Numbered from the stretch's first letter, positions 18,926-30,582 are shown. The stretch: 64,000 nucleotides of DNA from Gammaproteobacteria bacterium (GCA_029882915.1 JAOUJZ010000002.1:1-64000); one strand, 5' to 3'. Notes: generated by a model not told the origin, from the letters alone. A program made the numbers and translations.

Positions 18926-20599
18926 TTAGCTGTCTTTTTGATCCATTTGCTCTTTTAGCAAATCACCTAATGTTGTGTTATTAGCTTCAACATTAGAATA
19001 CTCTTTCAAAGCTTCAGATTCTTCTTCTGAATCCTTAGCTTTGATAGACAGTGTCAAAGTACGATCTTTACGTGACATTCCTGTAAATTTCGCTTCAACT
19101 TCATCACCTACTGAAAATACTTTGCTTGCATCTTCAGTACGTTCACGTGAAATATCTGCAGCTCTGATATAGCCTTCAACACCTTCAGCCAACTCAACCG
19201 TTGCACCGCGAGCATCTACTTCAGTGACCTTACCAGTTACGATAGTTCCACGTGGGTGTTCAGCCATATATGAAGAGAACGGGTCATCTTGTAATTGTTT
19301 GATACCCAGTGAAATACGTTCACGTTCTGGATCAATAGCCAATACAACCGCTTCCACTTCATCGCCTTTCTTAAAGTCACGAATAATTTCTTCGTTATCT
19401 TCTTCCCAAGTAATATCAGATAAGTGAATCAAACCATCAATAGCACCATCAAGACCGATGAAGATACCAAAGTCAGTGATCGATTTAATTGAACCCGATA
19501 CCTTATCACCCTTGTTATGTGTCATTGCAAACTCTTCCCATGGGTTTGGTTTACATTGCTTAATACCAAGTGAGATACGACGACGTTCAGCATCAATATC
19601 CAATACCATTACTTCAACTTCATCACCAAGTTGAACCAATTTAGATGGATGTACATTCTTGTTAGTCCAGTCCATTTCAGACATATGAACCAAACCTTCA
19701 ACACCATCTTCAATTTCAACAAAACAACCATAGTCCGCAATGTTAGTAACTTTACCTTTGATACGGCTACTGTTTGGATAACGATTACTGATCTCTTTCC
19801 ATGGATCATCGCCCATTTGTTTCAGGCCTAGAGACACACGTTCACGTTCTTTATCAAATTTCAGTACCTGAACTTCAATTTCATCGCCAATTGTGACAAC
19901 TTCAGATGGGTGTTTGACACGTTTCCATGCCATATCAGTGATATGTAGTAGACCATCGATACCACCAAGATCAACAAACGCACCGTAATCAGTAAGATTT
20001 TTAACGACACCTTTAACGTTCTTGCCTTCTTCGAGTGTTTCAAGTAACGCATCGCGTTCAACACTGTTTTCAGCTTCCATAATCGCGCGGCGTGATACAA
20101 CGATGTTGTTACGAGGACGATCAAGTTTAATTAGCTTAAATTCTAGCTCTTTGCCTTCAAGGTGAGAGGTATCACGGATAGGACGTACATCAACCAATGA
20201 TCCAGGTAGGAACGCACGGATATTTTCCAATTCAACCGTGAAACCACCTTTAACTTTACCCGTGATAACACCGGTAACAGTTTCATTTGCTTCAAATGCA
20301 TGTTCCAAAGTAATCCATGCTTCAGCTGCTTTGGCTTTTTCACGCGACAGTTGGGTTGCACCAAAACCGTCTTCCAATGTTTCTAAAGAAACATCTACCA
20401 AATCACCAACTGAAACCGTGATTTCACCATTTTCGTTATAAAATTCTTCTACTGGAATAGCACCTTCTGATTTTAAACCAGCATTGACCATTACAACATC
20501 AGAACTAATACTTACTACCATGCCAGATACGATTTTACCCGCCTGCATCGGTGTTGAATTTAGACTCTCTTCAAAGAGATCAGCAAAGCTTTCGCTCAT
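18926..20599 (-). CDS. rpsA: 30S ribosomal protein S1
   Basis: 557 residues, exactly the enterobacterial length. Six S1/OB domains are recognisable as repeats of the pattern KGxVxxITDFGxFVxLxxxxxGLxHxSDxxW (for example about residues 192-260, 277-347 and 364-434). The first two bind the ribosome through S2, and the later ones bind mRNA, unfolding it for initiation. S1 represses its own mRNA. The leader (20616-20675) contains three hairpins as in other gammaproteobacteria. cmk precedes it and ihfB follows, the standard order. Confidence 0.98.
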   Translation of the reverse strand: MSESFADLFEESLNSTPMQAGKIVSGMVVSISSDVVMVNAGLKSEGAIPVEEFYNENGEITVSVGDLVDVSLETLEDGFGATQLSREKAKAAEAWITLEHAFEANETVTGVITGKVKGGFTVELENIRAFLPGSLVDVRPIRDTSHLEGKELEFKLIKLDRPRNNIVVSRRAIMEAENSVERDALLETLEEGKNVKGVVKNLTDYGAFVDLGGIDGLLHITDMAWKRVKHPSEVVTIGDEIEVQVLKFDKERERVSLGLKQMGDDPWKEISNRYPNSSRIKGKVTNIADYGCFVEIEDGVEGLVHMSEMDWTNKNVHPSKLVQLGDEVEVMVLDIDAERRRISLGIKQCKPNPWEEFAMTHNKGDKVSGSIKSITDFGIFIGLDGAIDGLIHLSDITWEEDNEEIIRDFKKGDEVEAVVLAIDPERERISLGIKQLQDDPFSSYMAEHPRGTIVTGKVTEVDARGATVELAEGVEGYIRAADISRERTEDASKVFSVGDEVEAKFTGMSRKDRTLTLSIKAKDSEEESEALKEYSNVEANNTTLGDLLKEQMDQKDS

Positions 20600-20615
20600 T
20601 ATTTATATCCTTGAC

Positions 20616-20675
20616 TCTGCCAAAAAGTAGCAGAACCACCCTTAATACCTGCAATTGCAGGAAGTTAAAAAACTT
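20616..20675 (-). promoter_or_regulatory. rpsA leader with three stem-loops
   Basis: Three inverted repeats fill the 5' leader: AAGTT/AACTT (20662-20675), the perfect 14-bp palindrome CCTGCAATTGCAGG (20648-20661) and TCTGC/GCAGA (20616-20634). E. coli rpsA also has a structured leader of three hairpins that gives efficient translation and autogenous control by S1. The Shine-Dalgarno AAGGA lies 8 nt before the ATG, better than the degenerate one known in enterobacteria. Confidence 0.6.
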
Positions 20676-20707
20676 ACCTTACTAAATATAGTTTTGATAA
20701 GCACCCA

Positions 20708-21376
20708 TTACACATCAGCACACATTGCCCTGACCTGTTTATATACTGCATCTATTCCCAAACTGGTAGAATCCAGCTGTAACGCATCGTCTGCGGCCCT
20801 TAAAGGTGCGACCTCACGTTGGCTGTCTCGACTATCCCGTTCGGAGATTTCAGAAATAAGATCGGAAAGCTTACTCTCAATTCCTTTCTCTTTCAACTGC
20901 TTATGCCTTCTTTCAGCACGAACTTCTGCACTGGCCGTCAGGAATACCTTGTAGTTAGCATCTGGAAACACCACGGTTCCCATATCTCTGCCATCCGTTA
21001 CCAGCCCAGGTAACTGACGAAATGCACGTTGTCGTTCCAACAATGCCGCTCTAACCAATGGCAAAGCTGCGACCTTGGATGCGGCATTTCCAGCCTGTTC
21101 AGAACGAATAATTGTGCTTACATCCTCGCCTTCCAGCATCACTTTTAAAGTATCGTTATCCAGTGAAAAAACCAGATCCAGTTCATGAGCCATCACTGCC
21201 AGTTTCTGTTCATTATCTAAATCAACATGATGTTTGATAGCCGCCTGCGCAAGCACACGGTATAAAGCACCACTATCCAGATAATGCCATCCCAGTTCTT
21301 TTGCCAATAGCTGAGCAATGGTTCCTTTGCCAGAACCACTAGGACCATCAATGGTCAATACAGGAATATCAGCCAT
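20708..21376 (-). CDS. cmk: Cytidylate kinase
   Basis: 222 residues from the ATG at 21376 ([18 protein letters not shown]). An ATG at 21385 and a TTG at 21388 in the same frame are alternatives. The P-loop GPSGSGKG, the [11 protein letters not shown] region and [15 protein letters not shown] are the bacterial CMP kinase motifs. The enzyme phosphorylates CMP and dCMP. Its start lies inside the aroA coding end, and rpsA follows after about 108 nt with its own structured leader. Confidence 0.96.
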   Translation of the reverse strand: MADIPVLTIDGPSGSGKGTIAQLLAKELGWHYLDSGALYRVLAQAAIKHHVDLDNEQKLAVMAHELDLVFSLDNDTLKVMLEGEDVSTIIRSEQAGNAASKVAALPLVRAALLERQRAFRQLPGLVTDGRDMGTVVFPDANYKVFLTASAEVRAERRHKQLKEKGIESKLSDLISEISERDSRDSQREVAPLRAADDALQLDSTSLGIDAVYKQVRAMCADV

Positions 21377-22688
21377 CGATTTCATCAATATTCAAACCCG
21401 CTTTCGTTGCCAGCTCAACAAAATTAGGGAACGAGGTGGCCACATTGGCACAATCATTAATGACGATGGTACCTCCAGCCTGCAATGAAGCCATTGCAAA
21501 CGACATTGCAATACGATGGTCACCAAGACTATTCACTTCACCAGAGCCAATTGAACCACCGTTAATAATGATTCCATCAGCTGTTGCTTGTGCATCAACA
21601 CCTAATATTTCCAACCCATCGGCCATAGCTTGAATACGGTCACTCTCTTTGACTCTTAATTCCTCAGCTCCGGTTAATACAGTCTGACCTTCTGCACAGG
21701 CAGCGGCCACAAATAAAGCCGGGAACTCATCTATCGCCAATGGCACTTGTTCTTCCGGAATTTTGATACCGCTTAAAGGTGCATATCGAACACGAATATC
21801 TGCTACGGGCTCTCCTCCTGTTACACTTTCATTCGATAGTGTAATGTCCGCTCCCATCAATTTTAGAATATTGATTATGCCTATTCGTGTTCGATTGATA
21901 CCCACATGTTTAAGGGTAATATCTGAACCTTCAGAAATAGCCGCACCTACCATAAAAAAAGTCGCTGACGAAATATCTGCTGGAACATCAATATTGGTTG
22001 CTGTTAGTTTACCGCCACCTTCAATACTGACCGTATCATCTTGTACATCAACCGAATACCCCATGCCTGTTAACATACGTTCAGTATGATCACGCGTAGG
22101 AGCCGGTTCCGTTATCGTAGTTTTTCCCTCCGCATACATTCCTGCCAATAATAAACAGGATTTCACCTGTGCACTGGCCATCGGCAATGTATAAGTAATG
22201 CCTTTTAGTTTGTTGCCCGCCTTAATTTTAAGGGGTGGTTTACCATCATTACTGTCAATTTCAGCCCCCATAAGAGCAAGAGGATCTGTCACACGCCGCA
22301 TAGGCCGTTTAGACAAAGAGTCATCACCAGTCAATGTGCTTTCAAAATTCTGGCCCGCTAACAAACCGCTTAGTAAACGAATTGAAGTACCAGAATTACC
22401 AACATAAAGCTCTTTTTCAGGTGCTTTTAAGCCGTGCATGCCCACACCATGAACCGTGACTTTTCCGTCTTCTGGTCCATCAATTTGTACGCCCATTGCA
22501 CGAAAAGAGGCCAATGTTGCCAGCGCATCTTCACCTTCCAGAAAACCACTCACCTCGGTAGTCCCTTCAGCTAAAGAGCCCAACATAATTGAACGATGTG
22601 AAATTGATTTATCACCCGGCACCCGTATCTCACCCTGCAATCGACCGCCCGGCTGAACGATGTAAATTTTATTGTGTTCACTGCTCAC
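21369..22688 (-). CDS. aroA: 3-phosphoshikimate 1-carboxyvinyltransferase (EPSP synthase), class-II-like
   Basis: 439 residues. The active-site segments are [10 protein letters not shown] near the N-terminus, [10 protein letters not shown] (about 96), [23 protein letters not shown] and the C-terminal [10 protein letters not shown] and LGDHRIAM. It carries all four short signatures used to define class II EPSP synthases: GDKS, SAQVK, RDHTE and NRTR. Class I (E. coli type) enzymes differ at these sites. It joins PEP to shikimate-3-phosphate. It lies between tyrA (25 nt) and cmk (overlap). In pseudomonads tyrA and aroA are fused; here they are separate. Confidence 0.95.
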   Translation of the reverse strand: MSSEHNKIYIVQPGGRLQGEIRVPGDKSISHRSIMLGSLAEGTTEVSGFLEGEDALATLASFRAMGVQIDGPEDGKVTVHGVGMHGLKAPEKELYVGNSGTSIRLLSGLLAGQNFESTLTGDDSLSKRPMRRVTDPLALMGAEIDSNDGKPPLKIKAGNKLKGITYTLPMASAQVKSCLLLAGMYAEGKTTITEPAPTRDHTERMLTGMGYSVDVQDDTVSIEGGGKLTATNIDVPADISSATFFMVGAAISEGSDITLKHVGINRTRIGIINILKLMGADITLSNESVTGGEPVADIRVRYAPLSGIKIPEEQVPLAIDEFPALFVAAACAEGQTVLTGAEELRVKESDRIQAMADGLEILGVDAQATADGIIINGGSIGSGEVNSLGDHRIAMSFAMASLQAGGTIVINDCANVATSFPNFVELATKAGLNIDEIDG

Positions 22689-22713
22689 TCTACTTTCAAC
22701 TCCACTTCTTTAT

Positions 22714-23601
22714 CTATACTTCACTATTATCAATTAAGTCTGGATCTGCAAACCGGGTATCGCGTGCTTGTTTTGCTCTAGCAAATACATTGAGCAAATA
22801 ATCAGCATCTTGTTGCTTAATAGCCGTAACCAGTTGATTCAAATCCTGTTGGTACTGTTCCATCAATTCCAAAATGGCATCACTATTGGTTAAGCAAATG
22901 TCTCGCCACATCGTCGGATCACTGGATGCAATCCGTGAAAAGTCTCTAAATCCACCTGCAGCATAACGTAATACTTCATCACAATCATCACGTTGCGCCA
23001 GCATACCAACCAGATTAAATGCCAAAACATGGGGCACATGACTGGTTGCAGCCAATACAACATCATGGTGTTCCATCTCCATTTCCAGAACTTCGGCACC
23101 TGTTGCATGCCACATAGCATGAACTTTTTTCAGAGCTCTACTGCTGGTTTCTACAACTGGTGTTAATACCACACGATGATCCTGATAAAGACTTGCAAAA
23201 GCAGCACTTGGACCACTTCTTTCTGTACCTGCAATTGGGTGGCCTGGTACAAATTGTCCAAACTTATCACCCAATGTAACTCTGGCCATCTTGACTAGTT
23301 GTGCTTTAGCACTCCCGCCATCTGTAATAATAGCGTCATCGCTAATTGTTTCTGCGAGCTCAGAAAACACGGTTTCCATCGCGGTCATAGGCACTGCTAC
23401 AAACACCATATCAGCACCTTTAACCGCTTCAGAAATACTGCTGGCAGCGTGATCAATTACACCTAAGCTCAAGGCTTCGTTACGAACAGATTCGGTGCGT
23501 GAAAACCCAACCACTTCACCTACAAACCCTGCTTTTTTTAGCGCCAGTGACAACGAGCCACCAATCAGTCCGACACCAATGATAGCCAATCGATTTATCA
23601 T
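22714..23601 (-). CDS. tyrA: Prephenate (cyclohexadienyl) dehydrogenase
   Basis: 295 residues. The NAD(P)-binding motif is IIGVGLIGGSLSLALKKAG. The catalytic region GHPIAGTERSGP contains the conserved His. The helical C-terminal dimer domain includes HHDVVLAATSHVPHVLAFNL and AGGFRDFSRIASSDPTMW, all standard for TyrA. It oxidatively decarboxylates prephenate, or arogenate in TyrC-like enzymes, toward tyrosine. It has no fused chorismate mutase. Its ATG overlaps the hisC stop (ATGA). Confidence 0.94.
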   Translation of the reverse strand: MINRLAIIGVGLIGGSLSLALKKAGFVGEVVGFSRTESVRNEALSLGVIDHAASSISEAVKGADMVFVAVPMTAMETVFSELAETISDDAIITDGGSAKAQLVKMARVTLGDKFGQFVPGHPIAGTERSGPSAAFASLYQDHRVVLTPVVETSSRALKKVHAMWHATGAEVLEMEMEHHDVVLAATSHVPHVLAFNLVGMLAQRDDCDEVLRYAAGGFRDFSRIASSDPTMWRDICLTNSDAILELMEQYQQDLNQLVTAIKQQDADYLLNVFARAKQARDTRFADPDLIDNSEV

Positions 23602-24701
23602 TTGAAGTTCCCTTGTCCCAAGGTGTTTACTAATGCATCCAGAAACCGTTGATTTTCTTTCTGCAACCCTATACTGACCCGTAAATGTTGCGGTAGGCCA
23701 TAATTACCCACTGGTCTAACAATGACACCCTGCTCAAGTAAAGCCTGAAAAACATCATTGCCATTTCGTTGCACGTCAACAGTGATAAAGTTACCTTTCG
23801 ATGGTATATAACATAAACCCAGCGCCTCAAAACCCGCAGTTAATTGAGCCATACCCGCTTCATTAATTTGTTTTGTCTGCGCAATATAAGCATCATCGTT
23901 TAACGCGGTTGTCGCCGCTACTAAGGCTAGACTATTGACATTAAAAGGCTGGCGAATACGATTTAATAAATCAGCAACATCAGGATGCGATAAAGCATAG
24001 CCCACACGCAAACCCGCCAGGCCATAGGCTTTAGAAAACGTACGCGTGATAATCAAATTAGAATATTTGGCCAACCAGCTAATGGTATTAACCTGCTCAT
24101 CGCCGTATTCCACATACGCCTCATCCAGTACGACCAATGTATCTTCTGGCACTTGTGAGATGAAGGCTTCTAGTTCGTCTCCAGCCAATGATGACCCTGT
24201 TGGGTTATTCGGATTAGCAATAAAAATCAGTTTTGTATTGCTGCTAATCAATATACTCATGGCTTGCAGATCATGGCCATAATCACGAGCTGGAGCAATG
24301 ATTGCTTTAGCACCAATTGCCTGTGTAACCAATGGGTATACAGCAAAAGCATATTGTGAATAGATGACTTCATCGTCTGGCGATACAAATGCACGTGCTA
24401 TCAATTCCAGCACATCATTTGAGCCATTTCCCAGAGTGATTTGATCGGTATTTAAATGGTATTTCTCAGCAAGTGCCGATTTTAATATGAATCCATTACC
24501 ATCAGGGTACCGGGTTATATCTTGACTCGCATTGCTGATTGCGGACAACACGGTCTCTGAAGGACCCAACGGGTTTTCATTGGAAGCCAGTTTCACAATA
24601 TCTGTGATACCTAACTCACGTTGCAATTCTTCAATGGGTTTTCCGGGCACATAGGGCTGCAGCTCGGTAATACAGGATAAGGCTAAATCACAGAAATTCA
24701 T
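23598..24701 (-). CDS. hisC: Histidinol-phosphate aminotransferase
   Basis: 367 residues, fold type I PLP enzyme. Visible motifs are NENPLGPS (about 41), LGNGSNDVLELI, NPNNPTGS, VLDEAYVEY and the Schiff-base lysine in TRTFSKAYGLAGLRVGY. HisC paralogues beside tyrA-aroA commonly act on phenylpyruvate and 4-hydroxyphenylpyruvate as well as histidinol phosphate. That broader role here is inferred from position. It overlaps lspA upstream and tyrA downstream by 4 nt each. Confidence 0.93.
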   Translation of the reverse strand: MNFCDLALSCITELQPYVPGKPIEELQRELGITDIVKLASNENPLGPSETVLSAISNASQDITRYPDGNGFILKSALAEKYHLNTDQITLGNGSNDVLELIARAFVSPDDEVIYSQYAFAVYPLVTQAIGAKAIIAPARDYGHDLQAMSILISSNTKLIFIANPNNPTGSSLAGDELEAFISQVPEDTLVVLDEAYVEYGDEQVNTISWLAKYSNLIITRTFSKAYGLAGLRVGYALSHPDVADLLNRIRQPFNVNSLALVAATTALNDDAYIAQTKQINEAGMAQLTAGFEALGLCYIPSKGNFITVDVQRNGNDVFQALLEQGVIVRPVGNYGLPQHLRVSIGLQKENQRFLDALVNTLGQGNFK

Positions 24702-25177
24702 GCTTGCTTCGACTCAGTTCTAAAGCTATCGACAATCAATAACACTGCACCAATACAAATTGCAGAGTCCGCAACATTAAATGCTGGCCAATGATAAGTA
24801 CCGTAATAAACATCAATAAAATCGATTACATAACCAAAATAAATTCGATCGATTAAGTTTCCAATCGCACCGCCAATAATCAAGCTCAGTGATAACGCTT
24901 CCAATCTAGCATCAGATTTAAGCTTTTTTAGCCAAATTACGAGTACGGTGCTAATGACTATTGCCAAACTCGTAAAAAACCAGCGTTGCCAACCACCTTC
25001 CTGAGCTAAAAAACTAAATGCTGCGCCAGTGTTATGAGCCATTGTCAAATTAATAGAGGGTATAACAGGCACAGTTTCATACAGTGATAACCATGAAGCC
25101 ATCACCCATTTCGACAATTGGTCCAGCACAATAACTAGGCCACTCACCCATAACCACTTCAGCATCGAATTAGACAT
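24698..25177 (-). CDS. lspA: Lipoprotein signal peptidase (signal peptidase II)
   Basis: 159 residues from the ATG at 25177 ([11 protein letters not shown]). The frame is open upstream inside ileS, but this start gives the normal length. Four membrane helices are expected. The catalytic aspartates are in [11 protein letters not shown] and FNVADS, and the early VLDQLSKW motif is present. It cleaves prolipoprotein signal peptides, such as those of the Lpp-like protein, BamD and LptE in this window. It overlaps the ileS end by 8 nt and ends in the hisC start. Confidence 0.95.
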   Translation of the reverse strand: MSNSMLKWLWVSGLVIVLDQLSKWVMASWLSLYETVPVIPSINLTMAHNTGAAFSFLAQEGGWQRWFFTSLAIVISTVLVIWLKKLKSDARLEALSLSLIIGGAIGNLIDRIYFGYVIDFIDVYYGTYHWPAFNVADSAICIGAVLLIVDSFRTESKQA

Positions 25178-27971
25178 ACAGTCGCTGTTCGCCCTGGCCA
25201 TCAACGTTGTCGATACAGCGACCACATAACTCTGGATGTGTCTCATCGCTACCGACTTCTTCAAGCTGGTGCCAACAACGATCACAACGTGCATGTTCTG
25301 AGGCTGCCAATACCAGTGACAGGCCTGCAACAGACGTCTCAATTGCACTGACCGGCTTGCCACTTGCTGGTAATAAGGAAGCTCGAGAAGTAATTAAAAT
25401 AAATTTTAATTCATCTCCCAATCGTTGTAACTGTTCAAACAACGCTGGTTCTGCATAGAGGCTCACTTCAGCAGTTAAACCACCTTTAATTTTGCCATCA
25501 TTGCGCATCAGCTCCAGCTCTTTGGAGACGGCATCACGCACTGCAAATAGCTGATTCCAGAATGCCAGATCAAAAACTGAATTTTCAGCTAATGGGCTTA
25601 ATGTCTCATACCATGTATTCAACAACACTGATTCGTTGCGCTCACCAGGTAAGTATTCCCACAACTCATCAGCGGTAAAGGTCAGAATGGGTGCCATCCA
25701 GCGAGTTAATGCTTCTAGGATATGATACATAGCCGTTTGAGTAGAACGACGACCCAGACTGTTTTCCTGCATGGTGTACTGGCGGTCTTTAGTGATATCC
25801 AGATACAAACTGCCCATTTCCTGAGCACAGAAATTATGGATCTTCTGATAAATCTGATGGAACTGATAGCTATCGTATGCTGCCAGAATATCCTGCTGAC
25901 ATTGCCATGCTCGATCAACAGCCCATTGATCCAGAGCCAACATATCCACAGTGGCAACACTATCGGTTGCCGGATTAAAGTCAGACAAATTCGACAACAA
26001 ATAACGTGCTGTATTACGAATACGACGGTATGAATCCGAAGTGCGTTTTAATATTTCATCGGAGACATTCATCTCTGCTGTATAGTCAGTCGAGGCAACC
26101 CATAAGCGAATAATGTCAGCGCCTAAATTGTTCACTACTTTTTGAGGCGCGATCACATTGCCCTTGGATTTGGACATTTTTTTACCGTCGGCATCAACAG
26201 TGAATCCATGCGTCAACACTGCTTTATAGGGTGCCTTACCTGTTGATGCTACTGATGTTAACAAGGAAGACTGGAACCAGCCACGGTGTTGATCACTGCC
26301 TTCCAGGTACAAATCTGCAGGACGATTTAAATAATCACGACGTGCTAATACACAGGCATGTGATACACCGGAATCAAACCAGACATCCAGAGTGTCCGTT
26401 ACTTTTTCATATTGTGACGCTTCATCACCCAACCAATCTTTTAAATCAGATTCAAACCAGGCATCAATACCCTGCTGTTCAACCTTTTTAGCAACTTGTT
26501 CCATCAATGTTTCAGTATCTGGGTGTAACTCTCCTGTCTGTTGATCAACAAATAACGGAATAGGCACACCCCAGGTACGCTGACGAGAAATACACCAGTC
26601 AGGTCGACCTTCAACCATGCCTTCAATTCGTTTTTGTCCCCAATCGGGCATCCACTGTGTTTCAGTAATGGCCTGAAGCGCTGCCTGACGTAATCCATTT
26701 TGGTCCATGCTGACGAACCATTGTGGGGTTGCACGGAAAATGATCGGACTCTTGTGGCGCCAGCAATGCGGGTAACTGTGTTGAATATCTACATGATTCA
26801 ACAACGCACCTTTTTCTTTCAACAGTTCAATCACATTTGCATTGGCTTTAAACACCGACTGACCTGCAAAAATCTCAGTATCAGGAAGGAAGCAACCATT
26901 CGCCGCCACCGGATTATCGACTTTTAACTGATATTTCAAACCAACAGTAAAGTCATCCTGACCATGGCCTGGAGCGGTATGCACTGCACCAGTTCCTGCT
27001 TCCGCAGTTACATGATTACCCAGAATAATTGGAACCTGACGGTCATAGAATGGGTGTTGCAATAGCAGCCCTTCTAATACTTCACCTTTGCATCGTGCGA
27101 CCACTTCACCAGTCATACCGTAACGTTCTAACGCTGATTCGTACAGTGCTTCTGCTAATAGCAATCGTTCATCGCCGGCTTGAACCAACACATAGTCATA
27201 TTCAGGGTTTAAAGATACCGCCTGATTAGCCGGCAATGTCCAGGGTGTTGTTGTCCAGATAGGAATACTGATCTTACCGCTACCACTTGCGCTACTCGCT
27301 GCTGAGAAAGCTGCCTCATCAATAACAGCGAATCGAACATCAATGGCAGGTGACTTTTTATCTTCATATTCCACTTCCGCCTCAGCCAAAGCCGATCCAC
27401 AATCAACGCACCAATGAACTGGTTTGACGCCCTTGTGTAAATGGCCTTTTTTAACGATTTCACCAAGGGTGCGAATGATGTCAGCTTCAAAGCTAAAATC
27501 CATCGTTAAATAAGGATTATCCCATTCTGCCATCACACCTAAGCGTTTGAAATCTTCCCGCTGACCATCAACCTGTTTTTGCGCATAATCACGACAGGCT
27601 TTTCTAAATTCTGTTGCGCTGACTTTTACCCCCGGCTTACCCACTTTTTTCTCAACATTAAGCTCAATCGGTAACCCATGACAGTCCCAACCAGGCACAT
27701 AAGGCGTGTCAAAACCGCTTAATGTTTTTGATTTAAGAATAATATCTTTGAGAATTTTATTAACCGCATGACCAATATGAATATCGCCATTAGCGTATGG
27801 AGGGCCATCATGGAGAATAAATGCAGGCCGTCCTGCAGCATTATCACGCATTTTATGATACAGGCTATCATCCTGCCAACGCTTTAATATCAACGGTTCA
27901 CGGTTTGGCAACCCCGCCTTCATCGGGAACTTGGTTTCAGGAAGGTTCAAGGTCTGTTTATAATCGGCCAC
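25170..27971 (-). CDS. ileS: Isoleucyl-tRNA synthetase
   Basis: 933 residues, class Ia. The HIGH motif appears as [13 protein letters not shown] (about 60), the editing domain contains [13 protein letters not shown], the KMSKS loop is intact ([11 protein letters not shown]), and the C-terminal zinc site has CDRCWHQ and CGRC. The start is a GTG at 27971, fixed by similarity ([13 protein letters not shown]). In most gammaproteobacteria ribF precedes ileS; here ileS begins its unit and faces the DUF3579 gene. lspA, hisC, tyrA, aroA and cmk follow in one overlapping run. Confidence 0.97.
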   Translation of the reverse strand: MADYKQTLNLPETKFPMKAGLPNREPLILKRWQDDSLYHKMRDNAAGRPAFILHDGPPYANGDIHIGHAVNKILKDIILKSKTLSGFDTPYVPGWDCHGLPIELNVEKKVGKPGVKVSATEFRKACRDYAQKQVDGQREDFKRLGVMAEWDNPYLTMDFSFEADIIRTLGEIVKKGHLHKGVKPVHWCVDCGSALAEAEVEYEDKKSPAIDVRFAVIDEAAFSAASSASGSGKISIPIWTTTPWTLPANQAVSLNPEYDYVLVQAGDERLLLAEALYESALERYGMTGEVVARCKGEVLEGLLLQHPFYDRQVPIILGNHVTAEAGTGAVHTAPGHGQDDFTVGLKYQLKVDNPVAANGCFLPDTEIFAGQSVFKANANVIELLKEKGALLNHVDIQHSYPHCWRHKSPIIFRATPQWFVSMDQNGLRQAALQAITETQWMPDWGQKRIEGMVEGRPDWCISRQRTWGVPIPLFVDQQTGELHPDTETLMEQVAKKVEQQGIDAWFESDLKDWLGDEASQYEKVTDTLDVWFDSGVSHACVLARRDYLNRPADLYLEGSDQHRGWFQSSLLTSVASTGKAPYKAVLTHGFTVDADGKKMSKSKGNVIAPQKVVNNLGADIIRLWVASTDYTAEMNVSDEILKRTSDSYRRIRNTARYLLSNLSDFNPATDSVATVDMLALDQWAVDRAWQCQQDILAAYDSYQFHQIYQKIHNFCAQEMGSLYLDITKDRQYTMQENSLGRRSTQTAMYHILEALTRWMAPILTFTADELWEYLPGERNESVLLNTWYETLSPLAENSVFDLAFWNQLFAVRDAVSKELELMRNDGKIKGGLTAEVSLYAEPALFEQLQRLGDELKFILITSRASLLPASGKPVSAIETSVAGLSLVLAASEHARCDRCWHQLEEVGSDETHPELCGRCIDNVDGQGEQRLYV

Positions 27972-28133
27972 TGGGTTACTCGTAGGTTCTAAATCAACGG
28001 AAACGGCTAATTATACGGGTTTTTTTTGCTGACCTAAATCACCGAGACAGGTTTTATTTTTTCAATATCTACGCTATCACTATGATTTGCAGTAAAATGT
28101 TATAGATTTAGTCCTAATGAACATGAGTACACT

Positions 28134-28430
28134 ATGACGACAACAGCAAAAGTCATCATCCAAGGTATCACACAGGATGGTGGTAAATTTCGCCCCAGCG
28201 ATTGGGCTGAACGTTTGTGTGGTGCTGTTGCCAGTTACGGACCGGGACGTCGCATTATCTTTCATCCCAATATACAACTGGCCTCAATCGACTCAGTTAA
28301 ATGCGTCGTGGTTGACGCATCGCTAGAAGAAGATGATGAAATGTTATTTGAATTTCTTACCGATTTTGCAGACGAAAATCATTTACAAATTATGCGCACT
28401 GAAACTTACCCTTTGCCGGGGATGGAATAA
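28134..28430 (+). CDS. DUF3579 family protein
   Basis: 98 residues. It has the family pattern IQGITQDGGKFRPSDWAERL, then a VKCVVVDASLEEDD block and a Leu/Phe-rich helix (FEFLTDFADEN). The family is small, cytosolic and common in beta- and some gammaproteobacteria; its function is not known. It stands alone on the plus strand, divergent from ileS with about 160 nt between them, and convergent with the CBS gene. The ribosome site is weak. Confidence 0.85.
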   Translation: MTTTAKVIIQGITQDGGKFRPSDWAERLCGAVASYGPGRRIIFHPNIQLASIDSVKCVVVDASLEEDDEMLFEFLTDFADENHLQIMRTETYPLPGME

Positions 28431-28475
28431 ATAACAGTTCTCTTTAAATATACAACTTCTGAAATGCACTTAGTT

Positions 28476-28937
28476 CTATGCTGACTCAGATTCCTCTTCT
28501 GAATCCGGCCAGTTCTGAATATAGTTTTTCAACAGTTTGTTTTCAAACTGGGCTTTTTTGAGTAGCTCTTCAACGATATCCGTTATCGACAACATGCCTT
28601 CCAATTTACCTTCATAAACCACAGGTAAATGGCGAATATTATTTTCCACCATCATCGTCATCACTTCTTCCAGTGTATTGTCTGGGTCACACACTATCGG
28701 ATTGGCTGTCATTGCATCCGCCAGCGTTAACGGTGTCCACATTGCATGTTTTTCATGCAATACCCTCAGTAAATCTCTCTCTGAAAGAATGCCAATCAAC
28801 GCACCACTATCATTAGTGACCACTAAAGACCCAATTCGATTATCCATCATCAACGTTACGGCCTGGTCAAGCGAGTCATTGGGCCCCAATCCGATAACAG
28901 GTTTACCTTTGTTTTTAGTAATCGATCTGACTTTCAT
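28476..28937 (-). CDS. Paired CBS-domain protein
   Basis: 153 residues made of two CBS motifs (about 10-65 and 75-135). The repeats DQAVTLMMDNRIGSLVV and EEVMTMMVENNIRHLPVV are clear, each with the usual Asp/Glu-Arg-Asp tail (SERDLLRVL; SITDIVEEL). Such stand-alone pairs bind adenosine nucleotides and regulate a partner protein that cannot be named here. The tail is acidic (PDSEEESESA). It lies 70 nt downstream of prfC. Confidence 0.9.
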   Translation of the reverse strand: MKVRSITKNKGKPVIGLGPNDSLDQAVTLMMDNRIGSLVVTNDSGALIGILSERDLLRVLHEKHAMWTPLTLADAMTANPIVCDPDNTLEEVMTMMVENNIRHLPVVYEGKLEGMLSITDIVEELLKKAQFENKLLKNYIQNWPDSEEESESA

Positions 28938-29007
28938 TCTGGCGCCCTCGTTTGTTGAACAACAACCTTAACTGCCATTCTGCTTGAGAACACCTGAAAA
29001 AAGCAAG

Positions 29008-30582
29008 TTAACTATGTTCACGAGTAGATCTAAACTCAATTTCTGGCCAACGCTCCATAGTTAAATCCAGATTAACCCGGGTCGGTGCAATATAGGTTAG
29101 ATCGCCTGCCCCATCCAGCGCTAAATTAACCGCTGCCTTTTTCTTAAATTCTTCCAGTTTCTTGGCGTCGTCACAGTGAACCCATCTAGCGGTATAGACT
29201 TGAACAGGTTCATACGCACAATCGACACCATATTCACCTTTAAGTCGATGCACAACCACATCAAACTGCAAGACACCCACCGCCCCCAAAATCAGATCAT
29301 TATTTTCCAAAGGTCTGAACAACTGGGTAGCCCCTTCTTCACTCAGTTGTTGCAGGCCTTTTAACAAAGCTTTCATTTTGAGTGGATCTTTCAACTGCAC
29401 CCGACGGAATAATTCTGGTGCGAAATAAGGAATACCAGTGAATTGAATATCTTCACCCTGAGTAAAGGTATCACCGATCTGAATGGTACCGTGATTATGT
29501 AGACCTAAAATATCGCCCGGCCAAGCTTCTTCAGCTTGTTCACGCTCTGCCGCCATAAATGTTACTGCATTAGCAATGGTGACATCTTTCGCCGTTCTCG
29601 TTTGACGTAATTTCATACCCTTGGTGTATTTACCCGAACACACTCGCAAAAAGGCAATTCGATCACGGTGTTTCGGATCCATATTGGCTTGTATTTTAAA
29701 AACAAAGCCACTAAACGGTTCTTCGCTGGCTTCTACATGGCGTGTTTTTGTTTCACGACCTTGTGGTGCAGGCGCATATTCAACAAATGAATCCATTAAC
29801 TCAGTGATACCAAAGTTGTTCATCGCGCTACCAAAAAATACGGGTGATAATTCACCTGCAAGAAAGGCATCTAAATCAAATTCGTGACTGGCGCCACGAA
29901 CAAGATCAATTTCTTCACGTAAATCAGTGGCCAAATCACCAAACAGTTCATCTAAACGCGGATTATCCAGCCCTTCAATAATTTCACCCACTTGATCACT
30001 GTGTGCTTCGAACAAATGCACGCTATCACGTTGTAAGTGGAAAATACCCTTAAACGATTTACCCATACCAATCGGCCAAGTAATGGGTGCACAGCGGATA
30101 TTCAGAATAGTTTCAATTTCATCCAGTAATTCAATTGGCTCACGGCCTTCACGATCCAACTTATTAATAAAGGTCAAAATGGGCGTGTCACGAAGTCGAC
30201 AGACTTCCATCAGTTTAATGGTACGTTGCTCAACACCTTTGGCACTATCAATAACCATCAACGCGGAATCAACCGCCGTCAGGGTACGATAAGTATCTTC
30301 AGAGAAGTCAGCGTGTCCGGGCGTATCCAACAGATTAACGATACGGCCTTTGTATGGAAACTGCATCACTGAAGACGTGACAGAAATTCCCCGTTCCTTT
30401 TCCATTTCCATCCAGTCAGAGGTAGCATGGCGATCTGTTTTTCGCGATTTGACGCTGCCCGCTACCTGAATGGCACCACCAAAATACAATAGCTTTTCCG
30501 TGACCGTTGTTTTACCAGCATCAGGATGCGAAATAATCGCAAATGTGCGTCGTTTGCTAATTTCTGTGAGTAACTCAGCCAT
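29008..30582 (-). CDS. prfC: Peptide chain release factor RF3
   Basis: 524 residues. GTPase motifs are [15 protein letters not shown] (G1), DTPGHADF (G3) and [12 protein letters not shown] (G4). They are followed by the EF-G-like domains, with the C-terminal phrase [18 protein letters not shown] typical of RF3. RF3 recycles RF1/RF2 after termination. It has a standard ATG start and stands apart from both neighbours by about 70-75 nt. Confidence 0.97.
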   Translation of the reverse strand: MAELLTEISKRRTFAIISHPDAGKTTVTEKLLYFGGAIQVAGSVKSRKTDRHATSDWMEMEKERGISVTSSVMQFPYKGRIVNLLDTPGHADFSEDTYRTLTAVDSALMVIDSAKGVEQRTIKLMEVCRLRDTPILTFINKLDREGREPIELLDEIETILNIRCAPITWPIGMGKSFKGIFHLQRDSVHLFEAHSDQVGEIIEGLDNPRLDELFGDLATDLREEIDLVRGASHEFDLDAFLAGELSPVFFGSAMNNFGITELMDSFVEYAPAPQGRETKTRHVEASEEPFSGFVFKIQANMDPKHRDRIAFLRVCSGKYTKGMKLRQTRTAKDVTIANAVTFMAAEREQAEEAWPGDILGLHNHGTIQIGDTFTQGEDIQFTGIPYFAPELFRRVQLKDPLKMKALLKGLQQLSEEGATQLFRPLENNDLILGAVGVLQFDVVVHRLKGEYGVDCAYEPVQVYTARWVHCDDAKKLEEFKKKAAVNLALDGAGDLTYIAPTRVNLDLTMERWPEIEFRSTREHS

